Shown piece after piece: positions 34,227-42,731 of a stretch of DNA of 43,556 nucleotides. Position 1 is the stretch's first letter; every line of letters begins with the position of its first letter. The position numbers and the translations under genes were made by a program. Below the pieces are notes generated by a model that did not search any database, was not told the origin of the DNA, and worked only from the letters and a program-made list of their open reading frames with translations. The DNA comes from CAYSPU01 sp964432995 (GTDB taxonomy: Bacteria > Verrucomicrobiota > Verrucomicrobiia > Limisphaerales > JAHDYP01): the NCBI GenBank assembly GCA_964432995.1, contig CAYSPU010000011.1:1-43556 (forward strand), in the 5' to 3' direction.

Positions 34227-35546
34227 ATGAACCCGCACGGCATTCACTCACGCCTGCGCGAACTGGATTACTCCGTCGTCCAGCAGTGCATGCACTGCGG
34301 CCTGTGCCTGCCGACCTGCCCCACCTACGACGCCACCCACCTCGAACGGCATAGCCCCCGCGGGCGCATCGCCCTGATGCGATCCATTGTCGACGGTCGG
34401 CTCGACACCACCCGCGTCTTCGGGGAAGAGATGTACTACTGCCTCGGTTGTCTCGCCTGCACCTCGGCCTGCCCGGCCGGGGTCAACTACGCCGAACTCT
34501 TCGAGCACGCCCGGGCCGAGGTCGAGGAACGTCGCGTCCTGGCCTCGCCTTTCAGACGTTTCATCCGGTGGTTCACCATCGCCTGGCTGTTCATGGACCT
34601 GCGCCGGCTGCGAAGCCTCGGCCGGCTTCTGCGGGCCTACCAAGCCCTCGGTCTCCAGTCTCTCGTCCGCCGCTCCGGCGTCCTGCGGTTCCTCCCCCGG
34701 CGCCTGCGCGAACTCGAGGCCATGACCCCCACGATCCAGCGCCGGTTCTCCGCCGATCTGATTCCCGAAACCACCCCCGCCGCGGGTCGACGACGATACC
34801 GCGTGGCCTTGCTCACCGGGTGCGCCCAGGACCTCATCTTCAGCGATATCAACCGCGACACCGCCGAAGTCCTCGCCCGCCACGGCTGCGAAGTCCATAC
34901 GCCCGCCCGACAGTCCTGCTGCGGCTCGCTGCACGGCCACAATGGCGAACTCACCCTCGCCGCCGAACTCGCCCGCCGGAACATCGACCAGTTCCCGCCC
35001 GACCAGTTCGATGCCATCATCAGCAACGCCGGCGGGTGCGGCTCCCACCTCAAGCACTACGCCAGCCTCCTGCAGTCCGACTCCGCCTATCGCGACCGGG
35101 CCCGCCTGTGGGATCGCAAGCTCAAGGACATCCATGAATGGCTGATCGAGATCGGCCTGCAACCTCCTGTCGCCAACGGCCAACCCCGCCAGGTCGTCAC
35201 CTACCACGAGTCCTGCCACCTGGCACACGGCCAGAAGATCACCGGGCAGCCCCGCGCCATCCTGCGGGCCATCCCGGGCGTCGAACTCGCGGAACTCCCG
35301 GAAAGCGACTGGTGTTGCGGCAGCGCCGGCATCTACAATATCACCCAGCCCGCGATGGCCGAGGCACTGCTCGATCGCAAGCTCCGCCATGTCCAAACCA
35401 CCGGCGCTACCATCGTCGCCAACGCCAACCCCGGCTGCCTCCTCCAACTCGTCAACGGCGCCCGCCAACGCGGCCTCCACCTCCGCGTCGCCCACCCCAT
35501 TACCCTCCTCGCCGAGGCCTACCGCCAAGAGCGGCACTCTGCATGA
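34227..35546 (+). CDS. glcF: Glycolate oxidase iron-sulfur subunit
   Basis: 439 residues. Two complete [4Fe-4S] ferredoxin motifs are CMHCGLCLPTCP (about 21-32) and CLGCLACTSACP (about 72-83). The two cysteine-rich CCG modules follow: SCCGSLHGHNGE and DWCCGSAGIYN. This is the layout of GlcF, which passes electrons from the FAD subunits GlcD/GlcE to the membrane. GlcD and GlcE are not in the window, so this is a solitary copy or serves another flavoprotein. The ATG at 34227 was chosen by length. The stop overlaps the ROK gene start (ATGA), so co-expression is likely. Confidence 0.9.
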   Translation: MNPHGIHSRLRELDYSVVQQCMHCGLCLPTCPTYDATHLERHSPRGRIALMRSIVDGRLDTTRVFGEEMYYCLGCLACTSACPAGVNYAELFEHARAEVEERRVLASPFRRFIRWFTIAWLFMDLRRLRSLGRLLRAYQALGLQSLVRRSGVLRFLPRRLRELEAMTPTIQRRFSADLIPETTPAAGRRRYRVALLTGCAQDLIFSDINRDTAEVLARHGCEVHTPARQSCCGSLHGHNGELTLAAELARRNIDQFPPDQFDAIISNAGGCGSHLKHYASLLQSDSAYRDRARLWDRKLKDIHEWLIEIGLQPPVANGQPRQVVTYHESCHLAHGQKITGQPRAILRAIPGVELAELPESDWCCGSAGIYNITQPAMAEALLDRKLRHVQTTGATIVANANPGCLLQLVNGARQRGLHLRVAHPITLLAEAYRQERHSA

Positions 35547-36514
35547 ACCAGTCCACAGCTCTCGCCCCCTCACCCCAGCCCTCTTTCTTGGGCATCGAGA
35601 TCGGCGGCACCAAACTTCAGGCCGTGGTCGGTTCCGCTCAAGGCGCCATCCACGAACGCCGGCGACTTGCGGTCGACCGCCAACTCGGCGGCGCCGGCAT
35701 TCGCCGCACCCTCGAAAGCCTGCTTCCCCAACTCCTTTCCTCCTTCCGGCCCGCCGCCGTGGGCGTCGGCTTCGGCGGCCCTGTCGATGGGCACTCCGGC
35801 CGGATCTGCTGCTCCCACCAGATCGAGGGGTGGTCGGATTTCCCTCTGCGCGAGTGGTTGCACGCGCATACCCAATTGCCCGTCGGCGTCGAGAACGACG
35901 CCAATACCGCGGCCCTCGGCGAGGCCCTTTGCGGCGCCGGCCAAGACGCCAATCCAGTGTTCTATGTCACCCTCGGCAGCGGCGTCGGCGGCGGCCTCGT
36001 CGTCAACCGCCGCATCTACCACGGCCAACTCCCGGGCGAAGCCGAGATCGGCCACGTGCGGCTCGATCGCCAGGGCACCATTGTCGAACACCGCTGCTCC
36101 GGCTGGGCGGTCGACGCCCGGATCCGTCGGCTGGTCGAAGGCGGTTCCGAGAGTCCGCTCGCCCGGCTGGCCCGCGAGCAGCCGGGCGGCGAGGCGCGGC
36201 ACCTCGGCGCTGCTCTCGCCGTCGGTGACCCGGTCGCCCAAGGAGTCTTGCATGAGGTTGCGGACGACCTTGCCTTCGCCCTCTCCCATGTGACGCACTT
36301 AATCCACCCCGAACGCATCGTCCTCGGAGGAGGCCTGGCATTGCTTGGCGAACCGCTGCGCCAGGCAGTGAACCAGGCGCTCCCCGGCTTCCTCATGGAT
36401 GCCTTCCTCCCCGGACCGTCGGTGCGCCTCTCCCTCCTTCGCGAAGACGCCGTCCCCACCGGCGCCCTCTTGCTGGCCGCCGAGGCGCTTTCCGCGCGGG
36501 AACGGGCTTCGTGA
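35543..36514 (+). CDS. ROK family sugar kinase, zinc motif largely lost
   Basis: 323 residues from the ATG that overlaps the glcF stop. The N-terminal phosphate motif is FLGIEIGGTKLQAVV; the substrate motif is GVENDANTAALGE; the phosphate-binding GSGVGGGLVVN is present, as is EAEIGHVRL. The family usually phosphorylates glucose or similar hexoses. The ROK zinc motif (CxCGxxGCxE) reads GTIVEHRCSGWAVDAR, retaining one Cys, so a structural zinc is unlikely. Whether it is a glucokinase or a specialised kinase cannot be told. It is followed after 157 bases by an MFS transporter. Confidence 0.85.
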   Translation: MNQSTALAPSPQPSFLGIEIGGTKLQAVVGSAQGAIHERRRLAVDRQLGGAGIRRTLESLLPQLLSSFRPAAVGVGFGGPVDGHSGRICCSHQIEGWSDFPLREWLHAHTQLPVGVENDANTAALGEALCGAGQDANPVFYVTLGSGVGGGLVVNRRIYHGQLPGEAEIGHVRLDRQGTIVEHRCSGWAVDARIRRLVEGGSESPLARLAREQPGGEARHLGAALAVGDPVAQGVLHEVADDLAFALSHVTHLIHPERIVLGGGLALLGEPLRQAVNQALPGFLMDAFLPGPSVRLSLLREDAVPTGALLLAAEALSARERAS

Positions 36515-36671
36515 CTCCCGCAGTTCAGCTCTGGATCGCAAAACCGGCAGACACCTCCGGCCACCCGGCAGGGCTCGGATCCGCACCAACACCACCCGGA
36601 TGCCCCCCGGCAAACCCGGAAACGGCCGCCAGTAAAATGGGCTGGCGCCAGAAGGTCTCGCAGGGTATTGG

Positions 36672-38132
36672 GTGCCGATGCCATCGGCCAGTGCCAACGC
36701 CAATTCCCCCGAACGCCCCTCCTTCTCCGTCGCCGCCGCCGTCCGGCAATACTTCCGCGACTTCGGCGTCCTCCGCGAGACACGCTCCGAGTATTGGGGA
36801 ATCCAAATCGTCAATTTCCTCGACTGCACCATCTACTTCGGTCTCCTGAACATCGCCTCGGTCTTCCTCTCGCACGACATCGGGCTGAGCGACGAGGATG
36901 CCGGATACTCGATCTCCCTCTTCACGGCGGCGACGACGATTCTCCTCTTCTTCTCCGGAACGGTGGCGGACTGGCTCGGGATTCGTCGCTCGACCTACCT
37001 GTCGATGGTCGCACAGGGGGTGTTGCGCTTGGGCCTGGTGATCGTGGGACTGACACCCTCGCTGCCGTACCGAGGTCTGCTGGCCACGCTGCTGTTGTTC
37101 CTGATGGCGCCCTTCATGGCCATGATCCAGACCGTCTTTCAGTCCGCCAACAAGCGATTCACCACGGAGCGCTCGCGCAGCGCCGGATTCAGCCTCTGGT
37201 ATCTGTTCATGAACATCGGGGCGGCCTGCGGCGGTTTCCTCATCGACATCATTCGCAAGTTGCTGGGCCTGCCGAATGCCCACGTCTTCACCGTCGGCGT
37301 CGGATTGGCCGCGGCTTGCTGCCTGGTCACCTTTCTGATGGTCCGCCGCGACGAACAGTTGGTGGGCGTGGGCGACGCGGCCGGCGCAGGGGCGGTCTCC
37401 GAGCCGACACCCCGCAAGAACCCGCTGCAAATCGCGCTGGCCGTCGTCCGCGAGCCGGCCTTGTGGCGGCTGCTGGCGCTGATCGCCTTCATCCTGGGTG
37501 TCCGCGCCATCTTCGCCTATCTCTACCTGTTGTTCCCCAAGTACTGGCTGCGCACGATCGGGGAGGACGCCGCCATCGGCACCCTGCAAGCCATCAACCC
37601 GATCCTGATCATCGTGGGGATCATTCTCTTCATCCCGCTGGTGAACCGCTACCGCCTGTTCTCGATGCTCGTCTACGGTTCGCTCGTCTCCGCCAGCTCA
37701 CTGCTCGTGCTGGCCCTGCCCTGGCAGTGGTTCTCGCCGGACATCGCCCGCGCCCACTACACGATGTCCATCCTGTGCATGGTGATTCTCTCGGTGGGGG
37801 AGGTCATCTGGTCGCCCAAACTCTATGAATACACGGCGGCCATCGCGCCCGCCGGCCAGGAGGGAACCTACCTCGGACTCTCCATGGTCCCCTGGTTTCT
37901 GGCCAAAACCAGCGTCAGCCTGATCTCCGGACATCTCCTGACCCGCTGGTGCCCGGAAGGCATCGGAACCCGCATGGCCGCCGGCGAAATCGGTTTCTGG
38001 GATTCGCCGGCCGCCATGTGGCTGATCCTCGCCCTCTACGCCGTCGGTGGGTGTCTGCTCGCCCTGATGCTCCGCTCGTGGTTCACCCGCGGGATCAAAG
38101 GCAAGGCGGCTCCGGCCCCAACCGCCGCTTGA
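36672..38132 (+). CDS. MFS/POT-like transporter
   Basis: 486 residues from GTG 36672, chosen because AGGG lies six bases upstream; ATG 36678 is an alternative. Some 11-12 hydrophobic segments are visible (IVNFLDCTIYFGLLNIASVFL, SISLFTAATTILLFFSGTVADWLGIRR, GLVIVGLTPSLP, LLALIAFILGVRAIFAYLYLLFP, LIIVGIILFIPLV, WLILALYAVGGCLLALML). The GTVADWLGIRRS motif resembles the MFS loop 2-3 signature, and the long N-terminal half resembles POT/PTR proton-coupled transporters. A substrate of the MFS sugar/peptide class is inferred. It converges on the PQQ-like gene with only nine bases between stops. Confidence 0.85.
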   Translation: MPMPSASANANSPERPSFSVAAAVRQYFRDFGVLRETRSEYWGIQIVNFLDCTIYFGLLNIASVFLSHDIGLSDEDAGYSISLFTAATTILLFFSGTVADWLGIRRSTYLSMVAQGVLRLGLVIVGLTPSLPYRGLLATLLLFLMAPFMAMIQTVFQSANKRFTTERSRSAGFSLWYLFMNIGAACGGFLIDIIRKLLGLPNAHVFTVGVGLAAACCLVTFLMVRRDEQLVGVGDAAGAGAVSEPTPRKNPLQIALAVVREPALWRLLALIAFILGVRAIFAYLYLLFPKYWLRTIGEDAAIGTLQAINPILIIVGIILFIPLVNRYRLFSMLVYGSLVSASSLLVLALPWQWFSPDIARAHYTMSILCMVILSVGEVIWSPKLYEYTAAIAPAGQEGTYLGLSMVPWFLAKTSVSLISGHLLTRWCPEGIGTRMAAGEIGFWDSPAAMWLILALYAVGGCLLALMLRSWFTRGIKGKAAPAPTAA

Positions 38133-38141
38133 ACACAACGT

Positions 38142-39518
38142 TCAACTCCCCGGCCCTGCTGATCCCTCCGACTCAATCCGGTACAGGTGGGTCTTGGTGC
38201 GCAGGAAGAACGCCTTTCCAGAGACGGCAGGCGAAGCCATGAACCCGTTCGCCAACGTGTTGCTCGCCAGGGCCTCGAAGGCGCGCCCCGGTTTCAGGAC
38301 CGTGGTCGTCCCCTGCTGGTCGAAGAAATACAGCCGCCCGTCCGCATACACCGGCGAAGCGGCATATTTGCCGCCCACCCGCTCCGTCCAGACAATCTGC
38401 CCCGTCGCCGCCTCGACGCACGTAATGAAACTCTCTTCCGCCGCCGTATAGAGCAGTCCGTCGACCAGCAGCGGCGAGGCGTAGATCCCGGCCTTCCGAC
38501 CCAGCTTCCACGCCACGTGCGATTCGGTCACGTCACCCGCGCCGTCGGTGCGCACCGCCCACAGCTCCCGCTTCGCGAGTCCCGTCACGAAGAACGCCAA
38601 CCCCTCCCCATACACCGGACGCGGTGCCGCCGACCAATCCGCATACTGCACCCTCCACAGCTCACGTCCCGTCCTGGGGTCGTACCCATAGGCCGCCTTG
38701 GCCCCCGCACTGAGCATTTGGAGCTTGCCCCCGGCCTCCACGATCAACGGCGTGCTGTGGGCCTTGCGCAAATCCCCGTCGCGCGCCATCTGGCCTGGCA
38801 CGTCCTCGTCGTTCCACGCCACCGACCGGTCCGTCTTCCAGACCGTCTGCCCCGTCTCCCGGTCCAGCGCCACATGATACTGCCGATCCACACCGTCCAT
38901 CGTCAGGAGGACCAGCTTGTCGAACAGCACCGGCGAAGAGGACGGCCCGCGATAGTGCCGACACGGCAAATCGGTCCGCTTCCAAAGGACCTTCCCCGAA
39001 CGCGTGTCCAGGCACGCCGTCCCCGCGCTGCCAAAATGGACGTACACCCGCCCCGGTTCAATGGCGGCGGACGGCGTCGCGTAGCAGTTCATCGACGCCC
39101 CGTTCCCCAAAGGCTCCGGGTTGTCCGTGTGAAACACTCGCTCGTTGAACAGGATCGCCCCGGTCTCGGCATCCAAGCCAATCGCAAAGGAATCGTGGCC
39201 CTCCACCGTCGCCGTGGTCACCCAAACCTGACCGCCCCACACCACGGGCGAGGACCATCCCCGATGAGGTATCTCCGTCTTCCAGCGGACGTTGCTCGCC
39301 TCACTCCAATGCAAAGGGAGGCCGAGCCGACCGATCGCGCCTGGCGCGGATGCGTGGCCATCGCCCCGTGGACCGCGGAATTCGGGCCAGTCGGCGCGGG
39401 CCACCGAAAGGGCGGCAACCGCGATGGCCAGCGTCAGGCAGAGGGAACGGCACCGACTCCGGCGGGTGCCCTGGAATCGCGCGCTCGGGTTGCAGACCGA
39501 CAGCTCGTGCAAGTTCAT
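38142..39518 (-). CDS. PQQ-like beta-propeller, secreted
   Basis: 458 residues with a signal peptide (CLTLAIAVAALSVARAD) and the opening WPEFRGPRGDGHA typical of Planctomycetes/Verrucomicrobia members. Blades of the BamB/quinoprotein repeat are visible, for example GLDAETGAILFNERV, CLDTRSGKVLWKRTD, ALDRETGQTVWKTDRS, GYDPRTGRELWRVQY, CVEAATGQIVWTERV. No catalytic residues of quinoprotein dehydrogenases were recognised, so a scaffold or a redox role is undecided. Located downstream of the HD gene but 136 bases away, so probably separate. Confidence 0.86.
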   Translation of the reverse strand: MNLHELSVCNPSARFQGTRRSRCRSLCLTLAIAVAALSVARADWPEFRGPRGDGHASAPGAIGRLGLPLHWSEASNVRWKTEIPHRGWSSPVVWGGQVWVTTATVEGHDSFAIGLDAETGAILFNERVFHTDNPEPLGNGASMNCYATPSAAIEPGRVYVHFGSAGTACLDTRSGKVLWKRTDLPCRHYRGPSSSPVLFDKLVLLTMDGVDRQYHVALDRETGQTVWKTDRSVAWNDEDVPGQMARDGDLRKAHSTPLIVEAGGKLQMLSAGAKAAYGYDPRTGRELWRVQYADWSAAPRPVYGEGLAFFVTGLAKRELWAVRTDGAGDVTESHVAWKLGRKAGIYASPLLVDGLLYTAAEESFITCVEAATGQIVWTERVGGKYAASPVYADGRLYFFDQQGTTTVLKPGRAFEALASNTLANGFMASPAVSGKAFFLRTKTHLYRIESEGSAGPGS

Positions 39519-39654
39519 CGAGCCGGAGAGTGGTCAGGTCCCGCGTTCAAGTCAACGATGGCCGGTCGTTGGACGCCCGCTTGGTCACCGCGCCCAATTG
39601 CCATCCGCGGCCGAACGCTCCGCCCGCCCTCCGTACGATACGAATGACCACCGT

Positions 39655-40074
39655 TCACTGCAGCGCCGCCCACGCCCGACGGTAACGCGCGAGACGCTCC
39701 AGATCCCGGGGCGTCACTTCGGGCATGCGCCGCAGGTCCATGTTGTCCTCCAGATCCGCGAGCTTCACCCGACGCGCGATCGGATTCGACTTCGAGCGAA
39801 GGACGAACTCCTCGTACGACTCGTCTGCGCGCCGCGTCACGCCGTCCAGCGCCTGCAGGATCTCCTCCGAGTAACCCATCTTCCGCAGCTCCTCCGCCGT
39901 GTGCGGGGTGTCCTCGAGAAGGTCGTGCAGCACCCCGACGATCCTCTCGGTCTCGGTCTGCAGGCGCAGCATGACGCGCAGCGGATGCAGAATGTAGGGT
40001 TGGCCGTACTTGTCACGTTGTCCGTGGTGCGCCTCGACAGCCAACCGGATGGCGTCTTCCAGAGTCGGTTTCAT
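39655..40074 (-). CDS. Small HD-domain hydrolase, SpoT/MESH1-like
   Basis: 139 residues. The N-terminal HHGQRDKYGQPYILHPLRV and VGVLHDLLEDTPHT correspond to the metal-binding His and HD of the RelA/SpoT hydrolase domain, followed by LADLEDNMDLRR (the N/D motif). The synthetase and ACT/TGS parts are absent, so this is a stand-alone hydrolase of the MESH1 class, likely acting on (p)ppGpp or a related nucleotide. The start ATG overlaps a TGA stop of the repeat-derived frame (40071-40286), which itself overlaps the GH44 stop. Confidence 0.85.
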   Translation of the reverse strand: MKPTLEDAIRLAVEAHHGQRDKYGQPYILHPLRVMLRLQTETERIVGVLHDLLEDTPHTAEELRKMGYSEEILQALDGVTRRADESYEEFVLRSKSNPIARRVKLADLEDNMDLRRMPEVTPRDLERLARYRRAWAALQ

Positions 40075-40286
40075 GGATGATCTTGGATGCCGCGCGGCCT
40101 GAATTCTCGGAGAGCTGCTGCTGTGCAGGGACAGAATGCACTGTTCCCACGAATCGCAGAAGGTGGGGCGTGCCCTCCGGGCGCGCCGAAGACATTTGCC
40201 TCGTCGACTGTTACTCGCGGCGCCCTCGGAGAAGTCGCCCTACCTTTCATGCGAAGTGGTATCCCGGAATGGGTAGGGGGATTCAC
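40071..40286 (-). CDS. Repeat-derived 71-codon linker frame
   Basis: A GTG (40286-40284) overlaps the GH44 stop (TGA 40285-40283) and opens a frame through repeat copy D and REP copy E. It ends at TGA 40073-40071, which overlaps the HD gene start. The peptide begins with the repeat signature NPPTHSGIPLRMKGRATSP. I doubt it is a functional protein; it may be a translational bridge. Expression is unproven. Confidence 0.3.
   Translation of the reverse strand: MNPPTHSGIPLRMKGRATSPRAPRVTVDEANVFGAPGGHAPPSAIRGNSAFCPCTAAALREFRPRGIQDHP
40163..40286. repeat. Composite core copy D (inverted) and REP copy E
   Basis: Copy D core is complement(40219..40286): foot GTAG (40243-40240), arms 40239-40231 and 40227-40219, loop TCC; C-to-T in the stem keeps a G-U pair. 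Copy E on the plus strand: foot GTGG (40163-40166), arms 40167-40175 and 40179-40187, loop TCC, with changed bases but paired stem. The two hairpins converge. Confidence 0.8.
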
Positions 40287-42583
40287 GGATTGAGGCGTGC
40301 CCGGTAGAACTGCGCGATGGTTGGCGGCTGTTCGATGGGAATGGTCAGGACGTTGCTGATCGCCGTGTTCGTAGTGAGGGCAGTCCAGGCGGCCAGATCC
40401 GAGGAGACTTCGGTGACATAGGGCTGGCCGGCCACGCCGTGGAGCGTCAGCGTGTACCACCCCGGTTGGGTCGAGGCAGCAAGCTGCAACCGTGGCGCCG
40501 CCGACGGGACAACCAACAGGGTGATGCTCTGGGCCGGAACCTCGTTGCTCACCACCGCGCCTGTCACCGCGAGGTCCGCCAGCCTCGTGATCGTGTTCGC
40601 GGAAGTCAGTTGCCAGACCTGGGCCGGACTGGCGGCGGGGAAGTCCGACAGGCTCAGCGTCACCGGCGTGGCGCGATCCAGGGTCTTGTTGATCACGACT
40701 ACAGTGAGGGCGGCGTCTTTGGCGCGCACCGCCGCAAAGGCGGCAAGCTGGTCCGGGTTGCCGCCGGTCGCCCGCACGCTCGTCTCGCCAAAGGTGGAGC
40801 GCGCCCCATCGTAGTTGCGGTAGATCTGAAACGCCCGGTAGACCGGCGTCCCCGTCTCCGGCACTACCCAGCGCGCCGCCAGATCCAAACCCTCCCGACC
40901 AAAGATCCCCAGGATGTCCGCCTGCGCGGTCGCCCCGTTGATGTGCTCCTCGGCGCCCCAGTTGTATTCGGTGATGCCGAGCAGCGTGCCCGGGTAGTTC
41001 GTGGCCCACTGCTTCATGCGCGGGATGAGCTTCACCGTGTCGTCGATCCACGACGAATCGACGTAGCTGGGATCCCACAACGCGCGCGTCGAGCGGTTGC
41101 GGCGCAGTTGGGCCGTGGTCGAGACGTCGTTCCCGAACTCGCCGCTCTGCGGATAGAAGTGGAGCGTAAACACATCGAGCAACCGTTGGCCGGCCGCCTC
41201 GCTGCGCTGGCGGATCTCCTTCAGCAGCCACGGCATCAGATCCTGCCCCCCGTGAGCGGCGCGGTCGGGAAAGGAACTCCAGCCGTGCTCGGACGCGTAT
41301 TGGGAATCGTAGCCGCTGTAGAAGTAGCCGGTCCAACCCCACTCCTCGGGGCCCAACACCAGCGCGTCGGCATCGTGGGCCTTCACCAGCAGCGCGTGGT
41401 CGCAGAACCTGTCCCGCATCTGCTCCATGGTGCTGCCGACCTTGTGAACGTCGCGATGCGTCTCGTGCCACAGCCCCCATTCGTTGTCCATGAGGTAGTA
41501 GCGCACCCCGCCGTTGGTAGCGCGACCCCAGCGAGCCGTGAGATGCTCGAGCCATCCCGCCTGGAACGCCGCCGCAACCGCCTGGTTGGCATCGGTCGGG
41601 TCGTTGGTCGTGATCCGTTGTCCGTTGTTCGTCGCCGAGAGGCCGTTGCCGGCGTCGGGAAACCACTGCGCATCGCTGTCGGTTTGCGGACCGTACTTCG
41701 CAATCGAGTAGCTGCACAACCTCTGGCGGTTCGGGCCCACCTTGGCCACCCAGCCGTTGATGGGAATCGTGATCGCCGGGGCCGCCCCTCCCGCCGCAGT
41801 CTCGCGGATGAAGTCGTCCACCTCCGCCCCCGGCTGCGCACCGCTCCGGGGCAGGCTCTCGAAATACCAATCCGCGGCGTGATTCGAGGCGTTCGCCTCC
41901 CAGTTGTAGCGCGAGGTCGCGTTGCCGCCGGATCGGTTCCAAGGCACGTTCAACTCCGCAAGCTGCTCCGACGTCGCGAAGTTCACCCCGTAGATCAACG
42001 GATGGATCGGATGCCGATCCGCCAGCGCGTCAACGACAATGGACACCGGCGCGTTCGACGTCGGAGGCGCCGCCGCCCCGGACACCAGAGTGATGTCGTC
42101 CACGTAGAACGTGGGCACGGACGCTGCCGTGCGAATCTGAATCCAGAAGCCGTCGAAGCCGGTTTGGTTCGCGACCCCGAGCGACGAGAGCGGGATGATC
42201 ATCTCGGTCCAGGTATTGGCCACGAGACTCGGGAGCACGACGGCTGCTTGGGGGTCGTTGCCCAGTGTGGCTTGCACCTGGAGCGACTGTCCGCCTCCGG
42301 TCCCACCGTGTAGCCAGAACGCGAGGTTGGTGTAGCCGCTTGTATCCTGGGCGGGGCAGTGAAGATAGAGCGCCTCCCAGCCGGAGGCGGTCACGCTGAT
42401 GGCGCGCGTCCCGCCGTGCACCGGCGCGGTGGCGCTGAGGTCCACCGTCGCCCAGCTCCAGTTCTCCCAGCCGTTCTGGAGCGAATCGTCGTACACCGTC
42501 TGGTCGGCACCCAGCGGGATCAGCCCCGCCAGAAACAGGCTCGTGGCGGCTCGGCTCAGCCTCGGGAGTCGCAAGACACGCAT
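40283..42583 (-). CDS. Glycoside hydrolase family 44-like protein
   Basis: 766 residues from ATG 42583, chosen for the signal peptide (MRVLRLPRLSRAATSLFLAGLIPLGAD). A carbohydrate-binding-like beta-sandwich covers about 30-190. The catalytic domain has GH44 hallmarks: HPLIYGVNFATSEQLAEL, NRSGGNATSRYNWEANASNHAADWYFE, the acid/base Glu in YYLMDNEWGLWHETH, and the nucleophile in GITEYNWGAEEH. GH44 enzymes cleave beta-1,4-glucans and xyloglucan. The C-terminal tail ends AQFYRARLNP, a sorting-like tail. It is secreted. Assignment of the true substrate is not possible from sequence. The stop codon is part of repeat copy D. Confidence 0.88.
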   Translation of the reverse strand: MRVLRLPRLSRAATSLFLAGLIPLGADQTVYDDSLQNGWENWSWATVDLSATAPVHGGTRAISVTASGWEALYLHCPAQDTSGYTNLAFWLHGGTGGGQSLQVQATLGNDPQAAVVLPSLVANTWTEMIIPLSSLGVANQTGFDGFWIQIRTAASVPTFYVDDITLVSGAAAPPTSNAPVSIVVDALADRHPIHPLIYGVNFATSEQLAELNVPWNRSGGNATSRYNWEANASNHAADWYFESLPRSGAQPGAEVDDFIRETAAGGAAPAITIPINGWVAKVGPNRQRLCSYSIAKYGPQTDSDAQWFPDAGNGLSATNNGQRITTNDPTDANQAVAAAFQAGWLEHLTARWGRATNGGVRYYLMDNEWGLWHETHRDVHKVGSTMEQMRDRFCDHALLVKAHDADALVLGPEEWGWTGYFYSGYDSQYASEHGWSSFPDRAAHGGQDLMPWLLKEIRQRSEAAGQRLLDVFTLHFYPQSGEFGNDVSTTAQLRRNRSTRALWDPSYVDSSWIDDTVKLIPRMKQWATNYPGTLLGITEYNWGAEEHINGATAQADILGIFGREGLDLAARWVVPETGTPVYRAFQIYRNYDGARSTFGETSVRATGGNPDQLAAFAAVRAKDAALTVVVINKTLDRATPVTLSLSDFPAASPAQVWQLTSANTITRLADLAVTGAVVSNEVPAQSITLLVVPSAAPRLQLAASTQPGWYTLTLHGVAGQPYVTEVSSDLAAWTALTTNTAISNVLTIPIEQPPTIAQFYRARLNP

Positions 42584-42636
42584 ACGCGCCGATCGGACCA
42601 GAAGCCGCTCGTCGAGGCAAGAGCACGATGGCGTTT

Positions 42637-42731
42637 CAGGGTCAGGCGTTAAGGAACTTAAGATAGGCTTCGTCGTCGCCCCGAAAGTCCGTTGGAGGGA
42701 GACACTCTCCAATCCTTGACGCCTGACCCTG
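42637..42731. mobile_element. 95-bp element with 19-bp inverted repeats
   Basis: CAGGGTCAGGCGTTAAGGA (42637-42655) matches the reverse complement of 42713-42731 with one mismatch. The interior on the minus strand reads GDDEAYLKFLNA and then stop, which looks like the end of a real protein, possibly a transposase tail. I suggest a MITE or the remnant end of an insertion sequence. No transposase domain is readable upstream of it. Confidence 0.5.

Noticed and set aside
34227..34260. A fifth copy of the 68-bp core at the glcF start (MNPHGIHSRLRE)
   Set aside because: Only the first few residues resemble the repeat peptide. The sequence has neither the GTRG foot nor the hairpin and leads into the normal GlcF N-terminus.
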